Positions 17,566-26,414 of a DNA stretch of 64,000 nt are shown here, piece by piece. The notes beneath the pieces were generated by a model that saw only the letters and a program-made list of their open reading frames with translations, had not been told where the DNA came from and searched no databases. Every line of letters starts with the position of its first letter. The first letter of the stretch is position 1. Source of the stretch: an uncultured Bacteroidales bacterium (GTDB taxonomy: Bacteria > Bacteroidota > Bacteroidia > Bacteroidales > Muribaculaceae); the NCBI GenBank assembly GCA_902777835.1, contig CACYVC010000007.1, positions 45,078 through 109,077 on the forward strand. Reading direction: 5' to 3'. Position numbers and translations under genes: made by a program.

Positions 17566-20500
17566 TTAGCTTCCCAGAAGGATATTATATACAGTCGTTA
17601 TGTCGGCGGCAGTGATGTCGCCGTCATTGTTTTGGTCTCCATTAACAAGATTGGAGTCGTCGTTGTTAAGCAACCAGTTATAAAGCGCGGTAACATCGGC
17701 TGCCGTCACTTCGCCGTCGCCGTTTACATCACCAGGCATAGCTACAGCGACTGTCACAGTATATTTTGCAAGACCGTTGCCAGGAACGTACATGTAGATA
17801 AACATCTCATTGCTCTTATCACCAGGCGCAGCAAGACATGGTGTGCTCATTGTGGTGCTGTTAACCAAGCCCATTCCATTCTTGGGCAAAGTCCACAGTG
17901 GAGAGAAGCCCTCAAAGTCATCGCCATCGGCATTCACCGCAAGTTTGAAATTGTAACCAACAGATGTCTGATAGTCGTTATTGGAGTAGAACAGGAAGTG
18001 CTTTCCACCTAGCTCAAAGGTCTCGATGCCGTCGTTGGCAGCGCTCTCGCTCATAAGCGCCCCGTTGCTGGCAAAGCTGTCGAGAATCGCACCATTGGCA
18101 AGACTATAGACAGTGGGCTCAATTCCTGAGCCATGCACGAGCACACGGTCGCTGCTGAGAGCCTTAATGCGTGGTGAGGTTCCGAAGTTTGCAGCATTGG
18201 AAGGATACATTTCATTGACAAGTACTACCTTAGTGTCCGATAGAGAGCCATTGGTTATCGTCCAACGAATAATCTCATTGCTTCGTGATAGCGCAGCAAA
18301 CACCTCGAAGTCGCCCGAAGTGACGTCGCCGAGCACGTCGATATGGTCGATGCGTCCCGACGACTCGCTGGTAGAGAGTGTAGCACGAAGTGTCACAGCG
18401 CCGTTTGTTGGATTCACGCTATATATCACGAGCGGGGTATTGTTGATCTTGAGCAACATGTTGCTGATGAGCAAGTTGCCAGCATCATCAACTAGCACAT
18501 TGTTGCAAGGAAAGTAATCGCCTTGCACCTCGGCAGGCAGTTCAAGGTCGCGCAGCCACTCGCCCGTCTTTGCGTTATACACGCGCAGATAGCAGTCGGC
18601 ATTTGAAGCGTTCTTGCTACGGCCTGTGAGATATACATTGTCGCCAAGCACCGCAAACGAGCGGTTGAATGTGCCGTAGTTTTCTTGCTCAAAGTTATTG
18701 TAGTTGCTCTTAACTGAGCGCAGCCAGTTGTTGGTGATTGACACGCCATTGATGGGAGCGTAGGTATCGTTGTCAACATCTATCTTGCGGATATATCCTG
18801 GCTCGGTAGCGCCGGTGGTTATTTCAGTGATGGTGAATGAGCGAGTCTCGCTCACATTTGGGTCACAGCCAGCGGCAGTAGTGCTCACACGCCAGTAATA
18901 GGTGCCCTCACCCAGCAGAGCAATCACGCATTGCAGTGTGAGATTTCCGTTCTCGCTCTGGAGATAGTTGCCAGTTTGCACAATATCGGTGAACGCCTCA
19001 TCGCGTGCTACCTCAAGCTTGTAGGTGTCGGCACCCACATCGGCAACGACAAACTTGAAATTGTCGTCGATTTCAGCACCATTATCAGGATAGAGGAGTG
19101 TGGCCTGAGGAGCAAGGTCGCGCTGCTGGGTTATAAACGATGCTGCATCGCTGAGTTTATCAAACTTGCCAGTCTCAATTGTTGTCACACGCCAATAGTA
19201 GCGAGTTGCAGAAGCAAAACTGCTTAGGTCAAGAATGACATGATTTTCAGAAATGTTTTTTTGACTAATAAGCACATTATTGAAATTATTGTCGCTGGCA
19301 ACTTCAATCTTGAAAGTGGCTCCAGGCACGGCACTCCAGCTGAACTCCTGCGACCATTGCGCCACCGCGTCGTCAATGGGCGACAGCAGTGTCACTTGCT
19401 GAGCTTCACCAGCAGGAGCATTGAGGTAGGCGGGAGTGTATTCGAAATTATAGCCATCGACGCTCGAAACGGCATACCAGTAGCCAGTCAAGTACTCACT
19501 GGCGAGAGTCACACTGGTGTTGTAGGTCACCGCCACGAGATAGTCACTCTTGATACCCTCAAATTGCTCACTGGTGATGGTGCTCACATCTACACTGGTA
19601 GGAATAGCATATACTGCATATTTCACGAGGTCGCCATCTACGAAATTCCACGACAGAATGTTGCCGTTCAGAGTAAGATTCTCAGGGGTATCGAGATTGT
19701 CTTTGGGTTTCCACTCAAGCGCAGGAGGCAGAGCCTTCTTGGGGAAGATGGTTTGAACTAAGTAGTTTCCAAGCCCGGTCATTCGCGGACCGTTGATGTA
19801 ACGCGAGGAATAGAAGTTCACGCCAGGAGCATTATTCTCGGTGTATTGGCGGCTAAGCTGCACCTGTGCCACTATTTCTTGCCAGCTGGCGGTGGTGTTG
19901 CCATCGTTGTCCATAAAGTAGATGTTCTGGCTGGCATAGTGGTGACGATTGAAATGCTTGGCAATATAACTCCACCACTGGGTCAACGGACCGAAGGGGT
20001 TAGTCGAGTGGTTACGCTTCCAGTAGAGCTGAGGAGAGATGTAGTCGATAGTGCCTTCCTCGAGCCATGCCAGCGGATCGCTAAAAAGCGACGAGTACTG
20101 CCAGTCGCTGCCTGTGGGGCAAGGGTTCACACCATGTTGCGAAGCGCTGGTTGAGGCAGTTCCTGCCACACCAGCGGGACCAATTGCAAAGCGCACCTGC
20201 GGCTTCACCAACTGAACCATGTTATACACGTCGGCAACCATCTGGTTTACCTGTGCGCGGCGCCAGTTGGCAAATGTCATAGTGGTGCCGCTATTGAGCC
20301 ACAGCTGGTAGTCGGCAGCGCTACTGTTAGTGGGAATGCCACTTGGATAGAAGTAGTCATCAAAGATGATTCCGTCGATATCGTAGTTCTCAATCATTTC
20401 GCGACACACATTCACGATGCGCTCGCGCGATTCAGGCAGTCCGGGGTTAAGCACCGTGGTTGTAGTGCCACTGCTATTAGTGTAGGTGAGCAGGATTCCA

Positions 20501-20955
20501 GAGTCGCGAAGAGCCTGGTCCTGCGCGGTATTCCAAGTATTAGGACCGCCATTGGCAAAACGATAGGGGTTAACCCAAGCATGGCACTCAATGCCGCGCT
20601 TGTGGCACTCTTCTACGGCAAACGCCAATGGATCCCAACCAGGATTTGTGCCACGAGTTCCAGTAAGATAGCTCGACCAGGGCTCATAACTAGACTGGTA
20701 CATGGCATCGCACATTGAGCGCACCTGGATGCACACCGCATTCATATTGGTGCTGGCAAAGCCATCAAGGTAGTCTATCAAGCTCTGTTTCTGGCGTGCT
20801 ATAACCGCTGCGCCAGTGCCTCGCTCGCTGGGCCAGTCAATATTTGAAACTGTGGCAAGCCACGCAGCACGCATCTCACGCTTCTGTTCCTCGGCCTTCA
20901 AGGCAGGAAACATAAGCGCAATCAACATAATGAGAATTGTTAGTTTTTTTGCCAT
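17566..20955 (-). CDS. Secreted GHL10-type glycosidase with Fn3-like, propeller-like and dockerin-like domains
   Basis: 1129 residues, signal peptide to about 21 (ends LKA). Residues ~25-410 are a glycosyl hydrolase-like 10 (PF02638) TIM barrel. It shows 'REMRAAWLATVSNIDWPS', 'AVCIQVRSMCDA', 'ECHAWVNPYRF' and 'YDIDGIIFDDYFYP', where the acidic cluster is the likely active site. About 420-520 is an Fn3-like domain ('YWYAVSSVDG'), then two more Fn3/Ig domains with 'YYWRV' strands (about 525-715). About 735-1065 is the same propeller-like body found alone in the proteins at 1997 and 3589. The last ~57 residues are a dockerin-like pair (DVNGDGEVTAAD, DQNNDGDITAAD). Related enzymes cleave amino-sugar polymers or peptidoglycan-like glycans; the substrate here is unknown. 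Confidence 0.88.
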   Translation of the reverse strand: MAKKLTILIMLIALMFPALKAEEQKREMRAAWLATVSNIDWPSERGTGAAVIARQKQSLIDYLDGFASTNMNAVCIQVRSMCDAMYQSSYEPWSSYLTGTRGTNPGWDPLAFAVEECHKRGIECHAWVNPYRFANGGPNTWNTAQDQALRDSGILLTYTNSSGTTTTVLNPGLPESRERIVNVCREMIENYDIDGIIFDDYFYPSGIPTNSSAADYQLWLNSGTTMTFANWRRAQVNQMVADVYNMVQLVKPQVRFAIGPAGVAGTASTSASQHGVNPCPTGSDWQYSSLFSDPLAWLEEGTIDYISPQLYWKRNHSTNPFGPLTQWWSYIAKHFNRHHYASQNIYFMDNDGNTTASWQEIVAQVQLSRQYTENNAPGVNFYSSRYINGPRMTGLGNYLVQTIFPKKALPPALEWKPKDNLDTPENLTLNGNILSWNFVDGDLVKYAVYAIPTSVDVSTITSEQFEGIKSDYLVAVTYNTSVTLASEYLTGYWYAVSSVDGYNFEYTPAYLNAPAGEAQQVTLLSPIDDAVAQWSQEFSWSAVPGATFKIEVASDNNFNNVLISQKNISENHVILDLSSFASATRYYWRVTTIETGKFDKLSDAASFITQQRDLAPQATLLYPDNGAEIDDNFKFVVADVGADTYKLEVARDEAFTDIVQTGNYLQSENGNLTLQCVIALLGEGTYYWRVSTTAAGCDPNVSETRSFTITEITTGATEPGYIRKIDVDNDTYAPINGVSITNNWLRSVKSNYNNFEQENYGTFNRSFAVLGDNVYLTGRSKNASNADCYLRVYNAKTGEWLRDLELPAEVQGDYFPCNNVLVDDAGNLLISNMLLKINNTPLVIYSVNPTNGAVTLRATLSTSESSGRIDHIDVLGDVTSGDFEVFAALSRSNEIIRWTITNGSLSDTKVVLVNEMYPSNAANFGTSPRIKALSSDRVLVHGSGIEPTVYSLANGAILDSFASNGALMSESAANDGIETFELGGKHFLFYSNNDYQTSVGYNFKLAVNADGDDFEGFSPLWTLPKNGMGLVNSTTMSTPCLAAPGDKSNEMFIYMYVPGNGLAKYTVTVAVAMPGDVNGDGEVTAADVTALYNWLLNNDDSNLVNGDQNNDGDITAADITTVYNILLGS

Positions 20956-21268
20956 CTTTTATAGTACTTTTTAATTAATATTCTTATTCAACCGACAAAG
21001 ATAAAACATTAATTCCATAAATTATGTCCCTAATCATTAAAAAAAATTAATTTCAACAAAATCAACCATTACGTATAGCTAATATCACAAAAATGGATAA
21101 ATTGTCAAAAAAGAACTAGTGTAATATATGGTAGATAAAGGACAATAATTAATGTCTTTATTTATTTTTTTGACGCGTTTACATAAAAAATAAACGCTAT
21201 TTTGATGTAAAATTTGCCAATTTCACCTCAAATTTATATTTTTGCAAATTAATAAAAAAACACTTGAT
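20956..21268. promoter_or_regulatory. Divergent promoter region between the GHL10 gene and the Cthe_2159-like gene
   Basis: AT-rich, with no gene. On the plus strand TTTG (21213-21216), a 20-nt spacer and TATTTTTG (21237-21244) form a canonical promoter ending ~25 nt before the ATG at 21269. On the minus strand TATCTTTG (20996-21003) fits the -7 consensus for the GHL10 gene, but no good -33 TTG is found. Confidence 0.65.
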
Positions 21269-22771
21269 ATGAAAAAGACTTTTTTTGTGGCTCTGCTCGT
21301 GATAGCAGCAGCCGTTGGTTATAACGCCAATGCAATCAATGGCGATGTGAATGGAGACGGAGAAGTGACGGCAGCCGATATTACTGCGCTTTATAACTGG
21401 TTACTCAATAACGACAACTCAAACATTGTTAATGGTGACCAAAACGGTGACGGAGAGATCACCGCCGCCGATGTGACAGCAGTGTATAATGTCCTTCTCG
21501 ACTCAGAGCCTCTCAGCCCAGAACTACCTGATTTCACAGTTAACGTCGTGTATAATGGCAATGAAGCTACAGTCACTGTAGCCAAGAACATAGAGAACCA
21601 GATGACAGTAGCGGTTAACGGCGCTCACGTCAACATCGTCGCCGATCCTGAGCTGCAAGACTCGATAATCTACAATCTGAGTGGATCTACCAGCAACGGT
21701 TCGTTCTATATGGACGGTGACTACAAGTGCTACGTTAACCTCACCAATCTTACTATCAACAACCCCGACAGCGCTGCCATCAACATCGACAACGGCAAGC
21801 GCATCGACCTCACTCTCAACGGCACCAACACCCTCACTGATGCCACAGGCGGACCGCAGAAAGCTTGTCTCTTCATCAACGGTCATGCAGTGATTGCAGG
21901 CTCGGGAGCCCTAACCCTTACAGGAAATAGCAAGCACGCCTATTTCAGCGATGAATACACACGCATCACTAGTGGCACCATCAACGTGACAAACTCGGTA
22001 AGCGACGGTTTCCATATCAATCAGTACTTCAAGATGGATGGCGGCAACGTTACAATCAACACCACTGGTGGAGATGGCGTTGATGTGGGATGCACAAAAG
22101 ACGCAACCGACACCAACAATGGCGAGTTCATAATGAACGACGGCACGCTCAACGTCACCACTACTGCCAATACAGTGAAGGCAATCAAGAGCGAATCGAT
22201 AATGACCATTGCAGGAGGATCAATCAATGCAAGCACAAGCGGCAACGCAATATATGATGCCACCGAGGACGATGTGAGCAGCTGCGCGGCAATCAAGTGC
22301 GACAGCACTTTCAACATGACAGCCGGAACAGTTTACCTTGTTAGTACGGGAGACGGAGGCAAGGGTCTAAACACCGACGGCAGCGTAAACATCAGCGGAG
22401 GCACATTCACCGCTATCACCACAGGCGACGTGTATGAGTACTCCTCCACGCACGACACCAAAGCTGGTGGCGTTAAGGCCGACGGAGCCATTACTATCAG
22501 TGGCGGAACTGTCAAGGTGGCTGCCAGCAAATATGATGCAAGAGCATTCAATGGCGAATGTGGATTCTTCACCAATGGCGGCTACATTCTTGGCATTGGA
22601 GGCAAGTCCTCTACTGTTTCTCAAGGCTATACCCAGAAGTATAAATACTTGCGCAACCAAGTTATCACCGGCGGTTCAACCTACACCTGTGAAGGAATCG
22701 AGTTTGAGATTCCAACATTCTACAACAACGCCGCTGCTTTGGTAGTAGTTTCTACACCTAATTTACAGTAA
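21269..22771 (+). CDS. Secreted carbohydrate-binding protein (Cthe_2159-like beta-helix) with N-terminal dockerin-like module
   Basis: The ATG at 21269 starts the signal peptide (MKKTFFVALLVIAAAVGYNA), 500 residues; an in-frame TTG at 21242 would overlap the promoter -7 element and is rejected. The dockerin-like pair comes first (about 24-80: DVNGDGEVTAAD, DQNGDGEITAAD), unlike every other copy in the window. The rest (about 95-490) is a beta-helix with repeated short turns 'NGHAVIAGSGALTLTGN', 'ITSGTINVTNS' and 'MAGGSIN'-like motifs. This matches the PF14262 family, whose Clostridium founder Cthe_2159 binds cellulose and polygalacturonate. It probably binds a glycan outside the cell. The thioesterase gene follows 3 nt downstream. 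Confidence 0.85.
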   Translation: MKKTFFVALLVIAAAVGYNANAINGDVNGDGEVTAADITALYNWLLNNDNSNIVNGDQNGDGEITAADVTAVYNVLLDSEPLSPELPDFTVNVVYNGNEATVTVAKNIENQMTVAVNGAHVNIVADPELQDSIIYNLSGSTSNGSFYMDGDYKCYVNLTNLTINNPDSAAINIDNGKRIDLTLNGTNTLTDATGGPQKACLFINGHAVIAGSGALTLTGNSKHAYFSDEYTRITSGTINVTNSVSDGFHINQYFKMDGGNVTINTTGGDGVDVGCTKDATDTNNGEFIMNDGTLNVTTTANTVKAIKSESIMTIAGGSINASTSGNAIYDATEDDVSSCAAIKCDSTFNMTAGTVYLVSTGDGGKGLNTDGSVNISGGTFTAITTGDVYEYSSTHDTKAGGVKADGAITISGGTVKVAASKYDARAFNGECGFFTNGGYILGIGGKSSTVSQGYTQKYKYLRNQVITGGSTYTCEGIEFEIPTFYNNAAALVVVSTPNLQ

Positions 22772-22774
22772 GCG

Positions 22775-23242
22775 ATGAGAAAAATCAAAAGTCCATGGGT
22801 GGGCAGGCCAGAGTATAATTGCTTTGGATGCTCACCCAGTAATCCTATAGGATTGCACATGGAGTTTTGGGAGGACGGCGACGACATTGTTAGTTTCTGG
22901 AATCCGTCAAAGCACTATCAGGGATGGGTAGATACCATGCACGGGGGCATCTTGAGCACTCTCATTGATGAGACTTGCGGATGGGTGGTTACACGCAAAA
23001 TGCAGACGTGCGGTTTTACCGCCAATCTTAACGTGCGCTTTCGACGCCCCATCTCCAGCAACGACACACAGCTAACCATCCGTGCACACATTGTCAAACA
23101 AGTACGTAACATCCTCACCATGCACGCACAGGTTACCAACAGCGACGGCGAACTCTGCACCGAAGGCGAAGTCACCTATTTTCTCGTCACCCCTGAAAAA
23201 GCGCAAGAAATGGGATTCGCCACATGCGACCTAGAAGATTAA
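22775..23242 (+). CDS. PaaI-family hotdog thioesterase
   Basis: 155 residues, one hotdog domain. The family motif 'YQGWVDTMHGGILSTLIDE' (about 48-66) includes the HGG turn and the downstream Asp/Glu that activates water in PaaI-like acyl-CoA thioesterases. 'RFRRPI' and 'GELCTEGEVTYFLV' strands close the fold. A Cys-x-x-Cys-like 'NCFGCSPSNPIGL' near the N-terminus is usual in this subgroup. Cytoplasmic; acyl substrate unknown. It starts 3 nt after the stop of the beta-helix gene, so it is likely on the same transcript, though no functional link is obvious. Confidence 0.85.
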   Translation: MRKIKSPWVGRPEYNCFGCSPSNPIGLHMEFWEDGDDIVSFWNPSKHYQGWVDTMHGGILSTLIDETCGWVVTRKMQTCGFTANLNVRFRRPISSNDTQLTIRAHIVKQVRNILTMHAQVTNSDGELCTEGEVTYFLVTPEKAQEMGFATCDLED

Positions 23243-23352
23243 TTATCAACTAAATGACTAAAAAAACAAGACAGTGGAGATTAACTCTATTGTCTCTATT
23301 TTGTGTATTTTCAAAAAAAATTCATTTCGGTTGCAACATTTTGTCTAGGTTA

Positions 23353-23384
23353 TTGCGTCTAATGCATGAAAACAATTAATTTTG
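23353..23384 (+). promoter_or_regulatory. Promoter of the DUF6249-like gene
   Basis: TTG (23353-23355), 21-nt spacer, TAATTTTG (23377-23384), ending ~50 nt before the ATG at 23434. Confidence 0.65.
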
Positions 23385-23433
23385 ACATGGATTTGACAAA
23401 ACCCACATCCATAAGAATAAAAAACTCAAGAAT

Positions 23434-24417
23434 ATGAAAAAGATTTTCTTTACAATTTTAGTGGCAGTAATGACGCTCACCGCTGCCCAGGCTGGGCCTG
23501 AGAAAAAAGGCAACCACAAAGATGTAGCCACCGAGCAGAAGGTGGAAACATCTGAGCAAAAAGAGGCCAACGAACCTTCGATCAACGGAGAAGAAACCTA
23601 CGTCACCGACAAAGTGAAAATCACTAGCGACGGCATAGTGGTGAAGGATAATGAAGGCAACGACGTGAAGGTGAATATCAACGACCTTAACCGCATCATC
23701 AATGAGCATCTCGACGACACTGTGCTCAGCGATGTACATGGTCCAATAGAAATTGGTTCAGAGAATGTGAATGAGGTGGCAAGACGAGGCATGGACCTTG
23801 CTGAAGACATCTCGCGAGCCTTCTTTACCGCGATAGTGTGTATAGTGTTCTTCTCGCTACTGTTCTATTATCTGCATCGCCGTCGCAAGTACAAGACCGT
23901 TGACCGCGCTATCCAGGCGGGCTATCCCTTGCCCGACGAGTTTTTCGGGAAGCGCTCGCAGCATGTTCCCCAGCAGCCCACCACTGTCTATGTCACCCAG
24001 GTGACACCACCAGAACCTAATCCTAACGCGCCCTACGATGCTCAGACTGCCCCTGGTGCGGTTCCTCCAGCCTACGGCCAGAGCAACAATCCCCTTAACA
24101 ATATCACCGACTGGGCTCCGTTCAAGAAAGGCTTCAGGATTACCGCATGGGGACTCGGACTGCTGCTCTTCTTCTGGATCGTGGGCGCAACGCCAGTAGC
24201 GGCACTTATGATAATAGTAGTCTTCATTGGGTTGGGTAAACTCTTCGTTGCTTACCAAGAGCAACAGAACCTCAAAAACCAATGGCAGCAACAGCAATGG
24301 ACACAGCAACCACAACAAAACTCGCAGCAACAATGGCAGCAGTGGAACCCACAGCAACAGTCCAACAACGTGCCTCCCATGCCCGAGACACCACCCGAGT
24401 TTGACCTAAACAAGTAG
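23434..24417 (+). CDS. Membrane protein, DUF6249-like, with Gln-rich C-terminus
   Basis: 327 residues. Signal peptide (ends AAQA) and an acidic, probably periplasmic region (about 22-125). A first membrane helix at about 128-148 ('FFTAIVCIVFFSLLFYYL') is followed by the positive 'HRRRKYK' and 'AIQAGYPLPDEFF', a pattern typical of DUF6249 proteins. A proline-rich linker and two close membrane helices (about 235-270) follow. The tail (about 275-320) is rich in Q, W and N. It heads a group with an ECF sigma factor and a small membrane protein, an arrangement in which such proteins may act in envelope sensing; that role is inferred only. Confidence 0.7.
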   Translation: MKKIFFTILVAVMTLTAAQAGPEKKGNHKDVATEQKVETSEQKEANEPSINGEETYVTDKVKITSDGIVVKDNEGNDVKVNINDLNRIINEHLDDTVLSDVHGPIEIGSENVNEVARRGMDLAEDISRAFFTAIVCIVFFSLLFYYLHRRRKYKTVDRAIQAGYPLPDEFFGKRSQHVPQQPTTVYVTQVTPPEPNPNAPYDAQTAPGAVPPAYGQSNNPLNNITDWAPFKKGFRITAWGLGLLLFFWIVGATPVAALMIIVVFIGLGKLFVAYQEQQNLKNQWQQQQWTQQPQQNSQQQWQQWNPQQQSNNVPPMPETPPEFDLNK

Positions 24418-24419
24418 AT

Positions 24420-24500
24420 GCCAGATGTCAGATGTCAGATATTGCACTGAACTGTGAAATATAAACTCTGAACTGTGAACTCTGAACTCTAAACTTTTAA
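24420..24500. repeat. Degenerate word tract (agatgtc and tgaactc words)
   Basis: Three 'cagatgt' words are followed by six or more variants of 'tgaact(g/c)t' and 'aaact'. It fills the space between the DUF6249-like gene and the sigma gene and runs almost to the GTG start. Confidence 0.7.
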
Positions 24501-24504
24501 TCTC

Positions 24505-25029
24505 GTGTTATCTAAAGTTGAAGAACTGAAACTCATTTCTCGATGCGTGCTTGCCGATGACAGGCGCGCCTTTGGAACCCTCGTCGAGGCCTATCAGCCC
24601 CGACTGAGGCGGTTCTTCATGAACCTCACATTGGGCGATGAATACTTGACTGATGACTTAGCACAGGAGACATTTGTAAAAGCCTACATCGAGCTTCGCA
24701 ACTTCAGAGGGATGGCACGGTTTAGCACATGGCTGTTTCGCATTGGATACAACGAGTTTTATAGTTACAAGCGCAGCCAGCACCCCACCAGCGACCTTGA
24801 GAGTGCGCCCGAACAATCTTCAACCCCTATCGACTCAAGTGAAATATCGATGGACGTGAAGACGGCAATGGCGCAACTCAGCGAGATAGAGCGCACGGTA
24901 GTTACTCTTTTCTACATCGACGACCTGCCTGTAAAGCAGATAGCGACAATCACGACACTGAACCAGAGCACAGTGAGGTCGCACCTCCACCGAGCAAAAG
25001 AAAAAATGGCAAAAACGCTAAATAAGTGA
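24505..25029 (+). CDS. ECF-type RNA polymerase sigma factor
   Basis: 174 residues. Region 2 (about 20-90) has 'LVEAYQPRLRRFF', 'DDLAQETFVKAY' and 'FSTWLFRIGYNEF', the core- and -10-binding signature. Region 4 (about 118-170) has 'LSEIERTVVTLFYIDDLPVKQ' in pieces and the helix-turn-helix 'TLNQSTVRSHLHRAKEKM'. A GTG start at 24505 is used because the next Met (about residue 39) lies inside region 2. It directs core polymerase to a small set of promoters; the targets are unknown. The small two-helix membrane protein 88 nt downstream is a candidate partner. Confidence 0.93.
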   Translation: MLSKVEELKLISRCVLADDRRAFGTLVEAYQPRLRRFFMNLTLGDEYLTDDLAQETFVKAYIELRNFRGMARFSTWLFRIGYNEFYSYKRSQHPTSDLESAPEQSSTPIDSSEISMDVKTAMAQLSEIERTVVTLFYIDDLPVKQIATITTLNQSTVRSHLHRAKEKMAKTLNK

Positions 25030-25112
25030 TAAGTATTAAGTTTTAAGCAGTAAGTATAAGTGCTAGAATATATAGCAAATCTAGAAATTCTAGAACTTCT
25101 AGTAAAACTAAA
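25029..25112. repeat. Word tracts (taagtatt words, then ctagaa words)
   Basis: 25029-25069 repeats 'aagtattaag'-like words. 25071-25105 has four 'ctaga(a/t)' words at ~9-10-nt spacing. It ends just before the ATG at 25118. Confidence 0.65.
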
Positions 25113-25117
25113 TAATC

Positions 25118-25435
25118 ATGGATAATCGAGACAATATAGATAATGAGCTGGGCAAGTTACTCAAGAATGAAGGCTGGGACGCCGAGCCCAACCAGTGGTT
25201 CACCCACCGCGTGATGCACAAACTGCCTGCCAAAAAGAACAACTCGGCACTGCATTTTGGATGGTTGTGCTACATAGTTGCGGCGCTAGTGTGCGTAGGT
25301 TATTGGGTATGGACTTTGGCATTCAAAGATTCCACTGTCATCACGGTGCGCGACATCATCTACTTCGCCATCGCCATCACAGTCACCATCATGCTCATCC
25401 TATCGCCCATCGTAGCAATGTTCCGACGTGAATAA
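25118..25435 (+). CDS. Small two-helix membrane protein downstream of the sigma factor
   Basis: 105 residues. A charged N-terminal ~45 residues with 'NEGWDAEPNQWFTHRVMHKLP' character (a W-x-x-R-V-x-x-K-x-P pattern seen in several anti-sigma-like proteins) is followed by two membrane helices, about 50-68 and 78-100. No zinc-finger anti-sigma motif (HxxxCxxC) is present. Its place after the ECF sigma gene suggests it may hold the sigma factor at the membrane, but this is an inference from context only. Confidence 0.65.
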   Translation: MDNRDNIDNELGKLLKNEGWDAEPNQWFTHRVMHKLPAKKNNSALHFGWLCYIVAALVCVGYWVWTLAFKDSTVITVRDIIYFAIAITVTIMLILSPIVAMFRRE

Positions 25436-25474
25436 TCGCTCATTCCCAAAAATATAGTCCACTATTCCCTTCAA

Positions 25475-25506
25475 TTTGCGAGATTGGAGGGAATTTGTTA
25501 CTTTTG
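25475..25506 (+). promoter_or_regulatory. Promoter of the DUF3822 gene
   Basis: TTTG (25475-25478), 20-nt spacer, TACTTTTG (25499-25506). It overlaps a longer in-frame extension and so supports the start at 25517 with a very short leader. Confidence 0.7.
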
Positions 25507-25516
25507 CAGTCGATAT

Positions 25517-26302
25517 ATGGACTCTACACAAAACATCACACAGCCATCGTTGGCTATTGACATCGAGAGGGACAAGCTTTCTTATCTCATCTATGGTCAT
25601 GACATAAAACCAGAGATGGCCACGATAATCTTTGACAATGGCGACGATTTGAAGCAAGCATTGGAAAACGCTGTCTATGACACTCCCCTACTGCTTGAGG
25701 AATACAGCCACACCACAATCGTCTTGCATTCACAGCATTTTGTGGTGATGCCAGCCGAGCTCATGCCATTGGCGAGCCAAGTTTTTCAAGCATCATTTTC
25801 AAGTCTTGAGGGCGAGTTGATGACATGCCAGGTGAAAAACACCGATGTGGCTATCTCTTGCGACGTGCCACAGGACGTACTGGCATTATTGAACCGCACT
25901 TTCGGAAATCCCATACTGCTGCACCATCTAGCGCCACTCATTGCTTACTGCGCCGCAGCCTACACCGACGACAATGGGTGTATGCACATTAATATTAATA
26001 AAGAAGTGGCTCACATCGTGGCTACCAACAACGGCAAATTGAAACTCGCCAACACCTATCATTATCGCTCGGCAGAAGACATAATCTATTTTGCCCTTGC
26101 AGCGTTCAAAGAGTGTCACTTCGACAGCCGTGCCGACAAAATTTTGCTCTCAGGCGAAAACGAACTGCGCGCAACGCTTGCCGAAAAGCTACGTCAGCGC
26201 ATAGCACATGTTATGCCCGAAGTATTCCCCGCCCAGGCGCTAGCTCTAGGCAAAGACGCGATCAATATACCCTTCAACTTAATAGCGACAACACTATATT
26301 AA
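25517..26302 (+). CDS. DUF3822-family protein
   Basis: 261 residues from the ATG at 25517. The fold is that of the DUF3822 family (actin-like/ASKHA-related N-terminal half, 'SLAIDIERDKLSYLIY' and 'HININKEVAHIVATNNGKLKL'), which in Bacteroidota is nearly always next to rsmD, as here (112 nt apart). No signal peptide and no known catalytic motif. The role is unknown; the constant linkage to rsmD suggests a link with ribosome or RNA modification, or simply an old operon. Confidence 0.8.
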   Translation: MDSTQNITQPSLAIDIERDKLSYLIYGHDIKPEMATIIFDNGDDLKQALENAVYDTPLLLEEYSHTTIVLHSQHFVVMPAELMPLASQVFQASFSSLEGELMTCQVKNTDVAISCDVPQDVLALLNRTFGNPILLHHLAPLIAYCAAAYTDDNGCMHININKEVAHIVATNNGKLKLANTYHYRSAEDIIYFALAAFKECHFDSRADKILLSGENELRATLAEKLRQRIAHVMPEVFPAQALALGKDAINIPFNLIATTLY

Positions 26303-26305
26303 GTG

Positions 26306-26413
26306 GAGAGTGGAGAGGAGACAAGTTCATAGTTCATAGTTCACAGTTCATAGTTCACGGTTCTTCGTTCCACCTTCTACCTTCCACTTTCCAACGATAA
26401 ACGATAAACGAAC
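26306..26413. repeat. Long mixed word tract before rsmD
   Basis: Four successive word types occur: 'gtggaga', then 'tagttca(t/c)' five times, then 'ccacctt/ctacctt/ccacttt', then 'aacgata' three times. It runs right up to the rsmD start codon at 26415. Confidence 0.75.
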
Positions 26414-26414
26414 A

